Positions 15,119 through 22,663 of a stretch of 34,582 bases of DNA are shown piece after piece. Position numbers and translations under genes: made by a program. The notes beneath the pieces are model-generated. The model saw only the letters and a program-made list of their open reading frames with translations, had not been told where the DNA came from and searched no databases. The number at the start of each line of letters is the position of its first letter. Within the stretch, counting starts at the first letter, position 1. The stretch comes from a virus, in the IMG/VR virus record IMGVR_UViG_3300025120_014818, positions 1 to 34,582 of that record; one strand, 5' to 3'.

Positions 15119-16924
15119 TTAATCAACGAAACTAACACGTTTTGTTATACCGTTATATTTTTCTAAAAATATAATATCACCGGACGCAGATTTAATACTT
15201 TCTTTTCTATGACTTATAACAAATACACACTCATTATATTTTTCTACTCTCTCATTTAATATTTCTAATACTAATTCAACCCCTCTTTCATCTAAACTAC
15301 TATCAAATAATTCATCGTAAAAACTAATATTATAATGCACATCACCTTGTGCTTTTCTCATATCCATAAATGAAAATAAACAAGCAAGGTCAATAGCTTT
15401 TCTTTCAGCTCCAGAAAAATTATTATATGTACATATTTTACCTTTTTCATTTACAATTTCTTCTTCAAAATATTCATTAAAAACGCAAATACAATTACTA
15501 TCTAGCTTTTTCAAAAAGTGAGTTAATTTACTATTAAAATGTTGTAATATTTTTTTAACAATAAAACTCTTTACTCCCTCTTCACTCACTACAAACTTTA
15601 CGACATCTAATAAATTTAAAACCTTTTTAATACTTTTTATTTCATCTTGAATAGTATCTACTTTAAGTTGAAACTCCTTTACTGATACATCAAAATTATT
15701 AGTTTCATTTACAGTAGATATAATTTCTTCAGCTATCTCATTTATACACTTAGAAATATAATCGATGGATTCATTTACATGGCTTATACTATAACGTTGC
15801 TTTTCTATATTGGAAATTTTACCTTCAATAATATTGATAGCCTTATCAATTTTTATTTTTTCCTCATCTAATTCTTTTATCTTTTTAAGACCGTTTTCAA
15901 CTCCTAGCGTTTCACCTATTAAAAATTTACGTATAGTTTTTTTCTCTTCCTCAACTCTTTTATGATCATGATCTTCCATAGGTCTCAAACATACAGGACA
16001 AGTATCCTCTTCAGTACCTAATTTCTTAAGAATTTCAGCATTTGTTTTAATAATTTGTTTTTGTAAAATGACACTGTGATTTACCTCTTCTCTCTCTTTA
16101 TCAATATTTTTTAATTTATTTTTTAATTCTGACAATTTATCAATGTATGGTTGATCGTCTAATTTATTAATAGCTTCTAATTTATTTTTTGCGTCATTTA
16201 AATCTTTACCATGCCCACTTTTTACATTTTTAAGATTTGATAATTTTTGATCTCTTTCACTGTCAAAATTATTTTTTTGTTCTTTTTGCAAGTTAAGATA
16301 ATTATTACTTTCTTCAAGTCTCGTTATTTCAATATCAAAATTTTTCTTTACTTCATTATATTCATTACGCAATTCAAAAAGCATTTTACTAAATATCTCT
16401 AAATTAAATATTTGCTCAATAAATTTACGCTTTTCAGTTTTACTTTTACCCATAAAAGGTATATGATTATTAAGTGTCATAATAACACAGTTTTGAAATA
16501 TTTCTGGTGTAGAAGATAAAACTGTATTAATGTATTCATTTGTATTAACTATACTATCTCTAGTCTTATCATCTCCATTTTTATAGATATAGCATTTTGA
16601 AGGATTTAAAGTACGTATTATATCAAATTCATTGACTCCATGCTTAGGATCATCTACTGTAAAAGATAATTGAACCCAACAAGATCCTCCGGTTAAATTA
16701 TTAGGTATAAAGTTTTTCTTTATATCTCTTAAAGTATTACCAAATATCGCAAAATATAACGCATCAGCAATAGTACTCTTACCAACTCCATTACGTCTAT
16801 CCTCTTTATCTCGGTTAATACCAGTAATTATATGCAGACCTTTTTCAAAATTTATAACTACAGGTTCTTCACCTACAGATAAAAAATTCTTTATTTTTAA
16901 TTCTTTAAAACTTACGTATTTCAT
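15119..16924 (-). CDS. 46: recombination nuclease ATPase subunit, T4 gp46 (SbcC/Rad50)
   Basis: A 601-residue SMC-like ATPase that with gp47 resects DNA ends for recombination-dependent replication and host DNA degradation. Walker A lies in GINRDKEDRRNGVGKST at 35-51, with an insertion before the GxGKST. Long coiled-coil arms (about 180-300 and 320-430) flank a zinc hook CPVC at 309-312. The ABC signature is FSGAERKAI at 502-510 and Walker B ISFYDELFD at 532-540. Length is near T4 gp46 (560). It overlaps the gp47 stop by four bases. Confidence 0.94.
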   Translation of the reverse strand: MKYVSFKELKIKNFLSVGEEPVVINFEKGLHIITGINRDKEDRRNGVGKSTIADALYFAIFGNTLRDIKKNFIPNNLTGGSCWVQLSFTVDDPKHGVNEFDIIRTLNPSKCYIYKNGDDKTRDSIVNTNEYINTVLSSTPEIFQNCVIMTLNNHIPFMGKSKTEKRKFIEQIFNLEIFSKMLFELRNEYNEVKKNFDIEITRLEESNNYLNLQKEQKNNFDSERDQKLSNLKNVKSGHGKDLNDAKNKLEAINKLDDQPYIDKLSELKNKLKNIDKEREEVNHSVILQKQIIKTNAEILKKLGTEEDTCPVCLRPMEDHDHKRVEEEKKTIRKFLIGETLGVENGLKKIKELDEEKIKIDKAINIIEGKISNIEKQRYSISHVNESIDYISKCINEIAEEIISTVNETNNFDVSVKEFQLKVDTIQDEIKSIKKVLNLLDVVKFVVSEEGVKSFIVKKILQHFNSKLTHFLKKLDSNCICVFNEYFEEEIVNEKGKICTYNNFSGAERKAIDLACLFSFMDMRKAQGDVHYNISFYDELFDSSLDERGVELVLEILNERVEKYNECVFVISHRKESIKSASGDIIFLEKYNGITKRVSFVD

Positions 16925-17961
16925 TTAACTCTTTCGTATAAAGATTGTGTGTAATCTATAACGTCATTCTTATTTTCTATATCCAACAGATTAACAAAAT
17001 CATCAATTGCTCTATTAATATCTACACCAGATAAATCATAATCTTTATCATTTTCTATTTTAAGTTTATTATAATTTACATCATAATCAATTCTTAATTC
17101 AACTGGTTTATAAGACATCATTTTTGCAACTAATAAATCTAAATGATCAGTACTTATATTTTTATCAATAATTAATTTTAAAATATTACCAGGAATAACT
17201 TTATTGAATGTATTATCCACTTTATCTATTTTAATTAATTTTGATAACATTATTTTTATATGTTTAGGTGTTATAGGATTTTCAATAAATTCATATGAAA
17301 TATTATCATCAACATTTAAAATATAAAACCCTTTTGTTGAACCACTATCACCGAAATCCATTTCAAATGGATTACCTACATAAACAATCTTACTATCATC
17401 AAATATTTTTTCATCTCGTAAATGGAAGTGTCCTGAAAAAATTAGATTTGATTTTTTAATAAGCTTTTCAGGATCATCTCCATGATCACATATTTTATAT
17501 GAATTCATTTTAAAATTCTCTAACTCAAAATGACCGAAAATTATATCACTTTCAGGTATTTCTTTTATTGATGTACCCCAAGGACAGAAAGTAAAAGATT
17601 TACCATTTATATTTTTAGATTTTATCTTATCAAAAACTTCAATATTTTTTTTACCTTTTAAAATACTTAAACTATTAATTTCACTGGTATCTTTATACCA
17701 AGCATCATGATTACCAGTAATCATAGTTATATTAAAATCTTCAAATTTATCTAAAAGATCATTTGCAAAGTTTAAAGTTTTAACAGAAATTTCATCCCTA
17801 TAATGAAAAAAATCACCACAAAATATTATTTCATTTATACCCCGTTTCTTAAGTTCATCTATATACCACTCAGACCATTTTTTAGCTACACCTAACCAAA
17901 AATCGTTATTTTGATGAACTCCAAGATGTAGATCTGAAAATAAAGCTATTTTTTTACTCAT
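16921..17961 (-). CDS. 47: recombination nuclease subunit, T4 gp47 (SbcD/Mre11)
   Basis: A 346-residue calcineurin-like Mn2+ nuclease, partner of gp46. Metal-binding motifs are in order: SDLHLG (Asp10, His12), CGDFFH (Asp50), TGNHDAW (Asn84, His85), IFGHFELE and FSGHFHLRDE. I place the start at ATG 17961 (MSKKIALFSDLH), which gives a length like T4 gp47 (339) and the first strand right at the N-terminus. The upstream extension to 18012 adds 17 residues lying entirely over the end of gp55. The gene overlaps gp55 by eight bases and gp46 by four, so gp55, gp47 and gp46 form one transcript. Confidence 0.94.
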   Translation of the reverse strand: MSKKIALFSDLHLGVHQNNDFWLGVAKKWSEWYIDELKKRGINEIIFCGDFFHYRDEISVKTLNFANDLLDKFEDFNITMITGNHDAWYKDTSEINSLSILKGKKNIEVFDKIKSKNINGKSFTFCPWGTSIKEIPESDIIFGHFELENFKMNSYKICDHGDDPEKLIKKSNLIFSGHFHLRDEKIFDDSKIVYVGNPFEMDFGDSGSTKGFYILNVDDNISYEFIENPITPKHIKIMLSKLIKIDKVDNTFNKVIPGNILKLIIDKNISTDHLDLLVAKMMSYKPVELRIDYDVNYNKLKIENDKDYDLSGVDINRAIDDFVNLLDIENKNDVIDYTQSLYERVK

Positions 17962-18430
17962 CTGTTTCACCGTCATTATTAGGCTTAACATAAACCATAC
18001 CATCCGTTGCATCGATCATTTCTTGCTCGTAAACTTTTTCTTTATATTGATTAAGTGTTTCGGTATGTTTCTTTTCTTTTTTAATCCTATTAATAAACGC
18101 ATGGAATGCAATAGTAGTAAAATATGAAAATGGGTTATATTCTGAATCAATATTAAACTTTTTATTTTTTACCGCGGTATACATTTTTACTATAGCATCT
18201 CCAACCATTTCATCTTTGTATGTATAATTTATAAAATTAGATGAAAAACTTAAACCATGAGCTATTTTTTGTATCATATCACCTAACTCTCTAGTACAGT
18301 TTTCTGAACTATAAAAGTTAACTAATTCTTGCTTAAAATCAGCAGGGTTTACATAATAAGCTGTTTTTTTAGGTTTAGGTCCTCTTTTTTTACCCTTAGG
18401 TTTAGGAACTGTAGGTTTTTTATTAGCCAT
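17954..18430 (-). CDS. 55: late-transcription sigma factor, T4 gp55
   Basis: A 158-residue sigma70-family protein that directs host RNA polymerase to late promoters of the TATAAATA type. The best-conserved segment is the region-2-like NPFSYFTTIAFHAFINR at 99-115 followed by IKKEKK, close to the T4 NPHAYITQACFNAFVQR segment. The N-terminus has a Lys/Pro-rich extension (residues 4-22). The C-terminus ends PNNDGETDE and lacks an obvious hydrophobic LDFLY-type tail, which T4 gp55 uses to bind the sliding clamp. The numerous late-box motifs in this window are its expected targets. It has its own TTGAGA-16-TATAAT promoter. Confidence 0.92.
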   Translation of the reverse strand: MANKKPTVPKPKGKKRGPKPKKTAYYVNPADFKQELVNFYSSENCTRELGDMIQKIAHGLSFSSNFINYTYKDEMVGDAIVKMYTAVKNKKFNIDSEYNPFSYFTTIAFHAFINRIKKEKKHTETLNQYKEKVYEQEMIDATDGMVYVKPNNDGETDE

Positions 18431-18463
18431 ATTTAATTATAACATATATATCTTATTTCTCAA
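18431..18463 (-). promoter_or_regulatory. sigma70-type promoter with extended -10 for the gp55-gp47-gp46 operon
   Basis: On the minus strand TTGAGA (18458-18463), a 16-base spacer and TATAAT (18436-18441) preceded by TGT, an extended -10. Five bases separate the -10 from the ATG at 18430. The -35 overlaps the last codons of uvsW. Confidence 0.72.
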
Positions 18464-19883
18464 CTATATCCGTAACTTTAAAATTTATTTTTTCTTGCGA
18501 ATATATTTGTTTTCTTTTTTGAGCATGTCGTTCACCGTACGTTAATTGATCAGCTAAATCTAAAATTACTAATTTATTTTTACTCTCATGCAATCTCAAA
18601 CCCCGACCAATAGATTGTATAGTTCTAATAAAACTTTTACCTCCTGATGCAAACATAATCATATGAATATTTTTAATATTTATACCAGTACTAAAAATTG
18701 AACTCATAGCTATGCAAATAACATTATTATTAGTTTCCATTATTTTTTTAACTCTATCTCTCTCTTCAACCTCCACCTCACCTTTAACAAAAAATACTTG
18801 CTTATTTTCACACTCAGTAAGTTTGTCATATAAAGCATCACCATGAGCTAAATGATTAACCAAAATAAGTGAATTATTATTAAATTTACCGCATAACCCT
18901 TTTATAAGATTGTTCCTATATTCACTAGTATAAATAAAATCTAATTCATTTTTAAAATTATTTTCACCAGAAGCATATTTAGGTTTTGTTTTGTAAGATA
19001 TATCAATGAAACTAACTGAGACATTAGTTAAATATTGTTCCAATCTAAGGGAATAACTATCCTTATCATATATAACACTTCCGATTTTACCTTTAATATT
19101 CCATTCATCAGGTTTACTATCCGGTAAAGTACCTGTCAATCCAAACTTATTATTTGTAAAAATATTACTGACCATTTTACTTATTTTATTTGATTTTTTT
19201 ATGGTATGACACTCATCTATGACTAAACAATCAACATACTGAATCCAGTCATTATTCTCAAACTGACTCTGTAAAATACCTCTGTTAGCTATAATACAGT
19301 TTGCAGTCAAATCAGGTTTTATTTTACCAGTCCATCTTGTAAATTTAAATTTAACATCATAATCTTCAAAATCATTAAACGTTTGATTAACTAATCCTAA
19401 ATCAGGTACCACTATTAATATTTTTATTTTATCATTATGCTTAAAAAATGACATCAATAATGATGCAATAGTTAAAGTCTTACCTCCTCCAGTACCTAAT
19501 TTAATAATACCTCTACCTAATTTTAAAGCTTGCTTTACCGATTCTTCTTGATAATCTCTAAGTTTATGCTTTAAAGAATTATAAACTTCATAATCTTTAT
19601 ATTTTTGAGGTTTAACAACTGATAAAAAATTTTCACTATCTTCAATTTTTATTTCTTCATTAGATAATGTATTTTTACAATAACTCATGATATCATAAAA
19701 CAATCCAGGTTCAAATAAACCGGTTGGTGTAATGCAGTAAATTCTTGTATTAGCGTAAAATCTTGCTCGACCTCGCAATCTAAATCGAGCAGTTTCATCT
19801 TTAACGCTAAAAAATTCTCTTATTGAATCTAATGCATCTGTCTCTATTTTAATTTTACTATTTGATAAACTAAATTTTATCAT
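18453..19883 (-). CDS. uvsW: UvsW-type DNA helicase (SF2)
   Basis: A 476-residue superfamily 2 helicase related to RecG/RecQ function, which in T4 unwinds D-loops, R-loops and regressed forks and switches replication from origin- to recombination-dependent mode. Motifs are LRDYQEE (108-114), Walker A LGTGGGKT (129-136), the DEAH-like DECH at 223-226 and motif VI QSIGRGLRLHES. The N-terminal 95 residues correspond to the small DNA-binding domain of T4 UvsW. It overlaps the uvsY stop by four bases, preserving the T4 uvsY-uvsW adjacency. Confidence 0.93.
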   Translation of the reverse strand: MIKFSLSNSKIKIETDALDSIREFFSVKDETARFRLRGRARFYANTRIYCITPTGLFEPGLFYDIMSYCKNTLSNEEIKIEDSENFLSVVKPQKYKDYEVYNSLKHKLRDYQEESVKQALKLGRGIIKLGTGGGKTLTIASLLMSFFKHNDKIKILIVVPDLGLVNQTFNDFEDYDVKFKFTRWTGKIKPDLTANCIIANRGILQSQFENNDWIQYVDCLVIDECHTIKKSNKISKMVSNIFTNNKFGLTGTLPDSKPDEWNIKGKIGSVIYDKDSYSLRLEQYLTNVSVSFIDISYKTKPKYASGENNFKNELDFIYTSEYRNNLIKGLCGKFNNNSLILVNHLAHGDALYDKLTECENKQVFFVKGEVEVEERDRVKKIMETNNNVICIAMSSIFSTGINIKNIHMIMFASGGKSFIRTIQSIGRGLRLHESKNKLVILDLADQLTYGERHAQKRKQIYSQEKINFKVTDIVEK

Positions 19884-20275
19884 AATTGTTCCATTTTCAT
19901 TATTTCAATAATATTTTTTATATCGAATCCCACTGCACTAAAAGTTTTTTCCGTTTTTTCTAAAAATTCAACTAATAGTTCTTCTTCATGTATATCTTTA
20001 CTTATAGTTTTCATTTTATCATGGTTCCAACTAGCTTTTTCTGCTACAGGTATTGTAACTTTAATAGGGCTTTCCTCCATTATTTTTTTAACTACGTCTT
20101 TTTTGATTACATCTCTTTTTTGTTTTAAATTAATAAGATTTTTTTTATGTCTTATTAATTTTGAAACCCAATAATGTTTCCTAGCAGGAGTTTTCATTGA
20201 TGAATCCTTTAGATTAAATTCATTAATATTTAAATCTTTTTCAATTTCATTTATATATTGATCTAATATTTCCAC
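19880..20275 (-). CDS. uvsY: UvsY recombination mediator
   Basis: A 131-residue helical protein matching T4 UvsY (137) in length, pattern and position next to uvsW. UvsY loads UvsX onto gp32-covered single strands. Comparable features are the acidic N-terminal helix, a basic WVSKLIRHKKNLINLKQKR segment and the C-terminal GFDIKNIIEIMKMEQL, which parallels the T4 GFAIKHIQDMRAFEAG. The start is a GTG at 20275, supported by a TATAAT exactly six bases upstream; the ATG three bases before it is out of frame. Confidence 0.87.
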   Translation of the reverse strand: MEILDQYINEIEKDLNINEFNLKDSSMKTPARKHYWVSKLIRHKKNLINLKQKRDVIKKDVVKKIMEESPIKVTIPVAEKASWNHDKMKTISKDIHEEELLVEFLEKTEKTFSAVGFDIKNIIEIMKMEQL

Positions 20276-20309
20276 ATTTTAATTATAAATACTATTATGA
20301 AGAAAACAA
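20276..20309 (-). promoter_or_regulatory. minus-strand promoter of uvsY/uvsW, overlapping a plus-strand late promoter
   Basis: On the minus strand TATAAT (20282-20287) is followed by six bases (TAAAAT) and the GTG at 20275. A poor -35 (TTGTTT, 20304-20309) is 16 bases upstream. The -10 shares four bases with the plus-strand late box at 20284-20291, so the two directions probably exclude each other. Confidence 0.55.
20284..20296 (+). promoter_or_regulatory. perfect T4 late promoter, start codon at predicted +1
   Basis: The 13 bases TATAAATACTATT equal the extended T4 late consensus, which spans -13 to -1. The next base is the A of ATG 20297. This is the anchor for the other, more degenerate late promoters in the window. 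Confidence 0.85.
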
Positions 20310-20539
20310 GTCTTTTTGAAAAATATTTTAGTAAACTATTAAAAAAGAAAAAGAAAGTAAAAGAAGAAGATGATAATACTGTAGGTGGTGGTGCACTCGG
20401 ACCAGCAGCTGGTATAGGTCATCAAGGTTTAGAAAATACTGATTTTTATGCTCCAGGTGATGCTAGAAAACCAAAAGCTTTAGGAACATATACTAGAAGA
20501 GGTAAGGTAAAACGTAGAAAAAAGAAAAAAAATAAGTAA
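20297..20539 (+). CDS. small very basic late protein (80 aa)
   Basis: An 80-residue protein with basic N- and C-termini (Lys-rich runs at about 15-22 and 70-80) around a Gly-rich middle (TVGGGALGPAAGIGHQG) and a NTDFYAPGDARKPKALGTY segment. It has the perfect late promoter. The composition resembles small prohead core or internal head proteins of T4-like phages (the gp67/gp68 size class), but there is no clear match and I assign no name. A structural, DNA-contacting role is inference. Confidence 0.75.
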   Translation: MKKTSLFEKYFSKLLKKKKKVKEEDDNTVGGGALGPAAGIGHQGLENTDFYAPGDARKPKALGTYTRRGKVKRRKKKKNK

Positions 20540-20547
20540 ATAAGAGT
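20535..20547 (+). promoter_or_regulatory. T4-type late promoter
   Basis: AGTAAATA at 20535-20542, five bases, then ATG at 20548. It overlaps the stop codon of the preceding gene. Confidence 0.55.
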
Positions 20548-20796
20548 ATGAGTATTATTAATGTAAGTTTAGATTCAAGCCAAACTATTACAAAAGTAGC
20601 TGCAGTTACAGAAACAATAACTACGTTTTCAATTGAAAGAATAATTGATATACCAAGTAAAAATAAAGTTAATGTAAAATTAAGTTGTTGTGATGATATT
20701 ATGACTGTAGAAGCATTAAGTGATGGCAATTACGGTAGTGATTGGACATATAATTCTCTTAAAAGTGCATGTAAAACAATGATAGAAGCTATGTAA
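20548..20796 (+). CDS. small hypothetical late protein (82 aa)
   Basis: An 82-residue protein with a beta-rich N-terminal half (SIINVSLDSSQTITKVAAVT, FSIERIIDIP, KVNVKLSCC) and a C-terminal helix (SLKSACKTMIEAM). It has a late-type box upstream, and its stop shares a base with the start of the GIY-YIG gene. No family is recognised. A small virion or assembly protein is possible by context only. Confidence 0.65.
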   Translation: MSIINVSLDSSQTITKVAAVTETITTFSIERIIDIPSKNKVNVKLSCCDDIMTVEALSDGNYGSDWTYNSLKSACKTMIEAM

Positions 20797-21230
20797 TGGA
20801 TACTGGTATTTGGAAAGTATATGGTTCTGTTCCCGAAAATGCTTTTGGGTTTATATATGAAATTACTAATATTAATAATGGTAAGAAATATATAGGTAAA
20901 AAACAAATGATACGTAAAATAAGGCGTTTACCGTTAAAGGGTAAAAAGCGTAAACGTATAGATTATAAAGAGAGTGATTGGAAAACTTATACTGGATCAT
21001 CTGATTCTTTAAACATTGATATTGCAACTTTAGGATTAGAAAAGTTTGTTTTTAAAATTTTAAAATTTTGTAATAGCAAATTTGAACTTTCATATTTTGA
21101 AGCAAAAATGCAATTTGAAAAAGACGTTTTATTAAGTGAAGATTATTATAATGGTATTATAAATTGTAGAATAGGTAAACCTCCTAAACAATTATTGGAA
21201 CAGTATTATAATAATATTAATGATGGCTGA
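20796..21230 (+). CDS. GIY-YIG nuclease-like protein (SegE type)
   Basis: A 144-residue protein with a GIY-YIG nuclease core: FIYEITNINNGKKYIGKKQ (about 19-37) supplies the first two strands with Tyr and the YIG triplet, followed by the basic RKIRRLPLKGKKRKR and a catalytic-type Glu in FELSYFEAKMQF. It resembles the SegE-like GIY-YIG proteins of T4-like phages. It is coupled by TAATG to the gene before and overlaps the gene after. Being embedded in a late gene string, it may be a mobile homing-type nuclease or a fixed phage function; no DNA-recognition domain is visible. Confidence 0.8.
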   Translation: MDTGIWKVYGSVPENAFGFIYEITNINNGKKYIGKKQMIRKIRRLPLKGKKRKRIDYKESDWKTYTGSSDSLNIDIATLGLEKFVFKILKFCNSKFELSYFEAKMQFEKDVLLSEDYYNGIINCRIGKPPKQLLEQYYNNINDG

Positions 21231-21780
21231 TTTAAAATTAGACAACTATGATATAGAGTTAATTGATTACAATAAACTATTCAGTAGTATTATACAATAT
21301 AATATAGTTAATAATTTACATGAATTAAATTATCTTCACAAGCGTATTTCTAATAGGTTAGTTAAAAAAATATTTTTACATTGGATAATATATGAAATGT
21401 GTGAAAATATTTTAAATAGAAAAAATAAAAGTGTAATATATTTTAATTTCACTCAAATTGAAGAATGCGATATAATGAAATATTATAATGAAAAAGATAT
21501 TTTAACCTTTTTAAGTTATTCACTTAGAAAAATAGAAAAACTTTTACCAATTAAAATATACATTAGTAAATATTCTATAGATTATCTTTCACATCTATTA
21601 AGTAAAAATGACGGTAAAGCTTATACTACAGTTAATTCAATTGTAACTAAAATGAATAATATTGATATTACTAAATTTACATTTTCTGGCGTTAAAAAGT
21701 TTACTAAGCAATATGAATTGAGTTTTTTAAATAATGACTACTTTAACCGTTTATCAACAAAACAACTGATGTTAAAATAA
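21220..21780 (+). CDS. hypothetical protein, 186 aa
   Basis: A 186-residue helical protein rich in Tyr, Ile, Leu and Lys, with no signal peptide or membrane segment. The ATG at 21220 or the adjacent one at 21223 could start it; both overlap the GIY-YIG gene end. The stretch IEKLLPIKIYISKYSIDYLSHLL and the C-terminal FTKQYELSFLNNDYF are the most distinctive. I do not recognise it. It is co-transcribed with the nuclease-like gene. Confidence 0.65.
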   Translation: MMADLKLDNYDIELIDYNKLFSSIIQYNIVNNLHELNYLHKRISNRLVKKIFLHWIIYEMCENILNRKNKSVIYFNFTQIEECDIMKYYNEKDILTFLSYSLRKIEKLLPIKIYISKYSIDYLSHLLSKNDGKAYTTVNSIVTKMNNIDITKFTFSGVKKFTKQYELSFLNNDYFNRLSTKQLMLK

Positions 21781-21788
21781 ATATTAAT
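21776..21788 (+). promoter_or_regulatory. T4-type late promoter
   Basis: AATAAATA at 21776-21783, five bases, then ATG at 21789. The box overlaps the preceding stop codon. Confidence 0.68.
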
Positions 21789-22289
21789 ATGGATAAATTT
21801 ACCAGAACTGCAAATCATATACTTTCAGAAAAAGTTTATATTTTTACTGATGAAGATGATAATGATCAATATGAACCTGAAGAATCACCTGCTGATGATA
21901 ATATGGGTCAAATGGAACCTTTAGATGATGAAGATAATGAACATCAAGATATTAAATCTATGATTATTGATCTTTTAACTAAAGGTAAAAGAGAAGAAGC
22001 AACTAAAATTTTAATGAGTTTTAAAATAAAAGATCCAGAAGGGTTTAATAATTTTATTAAACAATTTGAACAAGAATCCATACCTAGCGAGCAAGAAAGT
22101 ATTACAAATAGAGCAGAAAAAATAGATGGATTAGCTGGTGCTATAGATTTAGTTAGTAAATTAGGAATAACTCCTCAGAAAAGATTTGGAGGGTTTGTAA
22201 GTGGCGCTAAAAATGCTGGTAAAGAAATGGATGCATTATTAGGCGATGTTGCTAAACAACTTAAAGGTTTTAGAAAGGGACTTAAATGA
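21789..22289 (+). CDS. late acidic protein sharing a helical module with the 6738 gene product
   Basis: A 166-residue protein. The N-terminus (MDKFTRTANHILSEK) is amphipathic like the other late N-termini here, and an acidic linker (21-55) follows. Residues 62-93 (LLTKGKREEATKILMSF then KIKDPEGFNNFIKQF) align without gaps to residues 233-264 of the 6738 protein, about 10 of 32 identical. The C-terminal half has a glycine-rich FGGFVSGAKNAGKEMDALLG stretch. It has its own late promoter and overlaps the next gene by four bases. Possibly an internal or assembly protein; family unknown. Confidence 0.72.
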   Translation: MDKFTRTANHILSEKVYIFTDEDDNDQYEPEESPADDNMGQMEPLDDEDNEHQDIKSMIIDLLTKGKREEATKILMSFKIKDPEGFNNFIKQFEQESIPSEQESITNRAEKIDGLAGAIDLVSKLGITPQKRFGGFVSGAKNAGKEMDALLGDVAKQLKGFRKGLK

Positions 22290-22663
22290 GTTTTTTAAAA
22301 AAATTACATAAATTTACAATTGAAAATTTAAACGAAGATACATTACCACCGGCTAATTATCCAGTACCTGATTTAGAAGAACCTCAACAACAGCAACCAG
22401 TACAACAACAAGCTATACCCGGTGCTCCTGAAGCTCCGGTAATACCTGATGTTCAACCTGAACCAGAAGTTGAAAAATTATCCCCGGAAAGTGAAGTTTT
22501 GTTAGTAAGATTAATTAAAAAAGCATTAGTTACTGAAATAGACCCTAACGATGTAGATACTATTTCAGATTTAGGTGATATAAATGAAAAAAATACTAAA
22601 TCATCATTAAAAATGTTAATTAATATTATGAAAAAATATTCATCAGATATAGATGTAGAATAA
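22286..22663 (+). CDS. Pro/Gln-rich late protein, 125 aa
   Basis: A 125-residue protein: amphipathic N-terminus (MSFLKKLHKFTIENLNED), a Pro/Gln-rich linker (about 20-65) and a C-terminal helical acidic domain (SEVLLVRLIKKALVTEIDP and KSSLKMLINIMKKY). It overlaps the gene before by four bases and shares one base with the gene after. The layout (targeting-like N-terminus, flexible linker, small helical domain) suggests a virion-associated adaptor, but I do not recognise the family. Confidence 0.7.
   Translation: MSFLKKLHKFTIENLNEDTLPPANYPVPDLEEPQQQQPVQQQAIPGAPEAPVIPDVQPEPEVEKLSPESEVLLVRLIKKALVTEIDPNDVDTISDLGDINEKNTKSSLKMLINIMKKYSSDIDVE

Noticed and set aside
17962-18012. N-terminal extension of gp47 to 18012
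   Set aside because: The extra 17 residues overlap gp55 and precede the conserved first strand; the ATG at 17961 gives the normal family length.
20493-20729. Minus-strand hydrophobic 78-codon frame, apparently a membrane protein
   Set aside because: Hydrophobicity is the expected antisense image of the plus-strand genes; it overlaps two genes that have late boxes.
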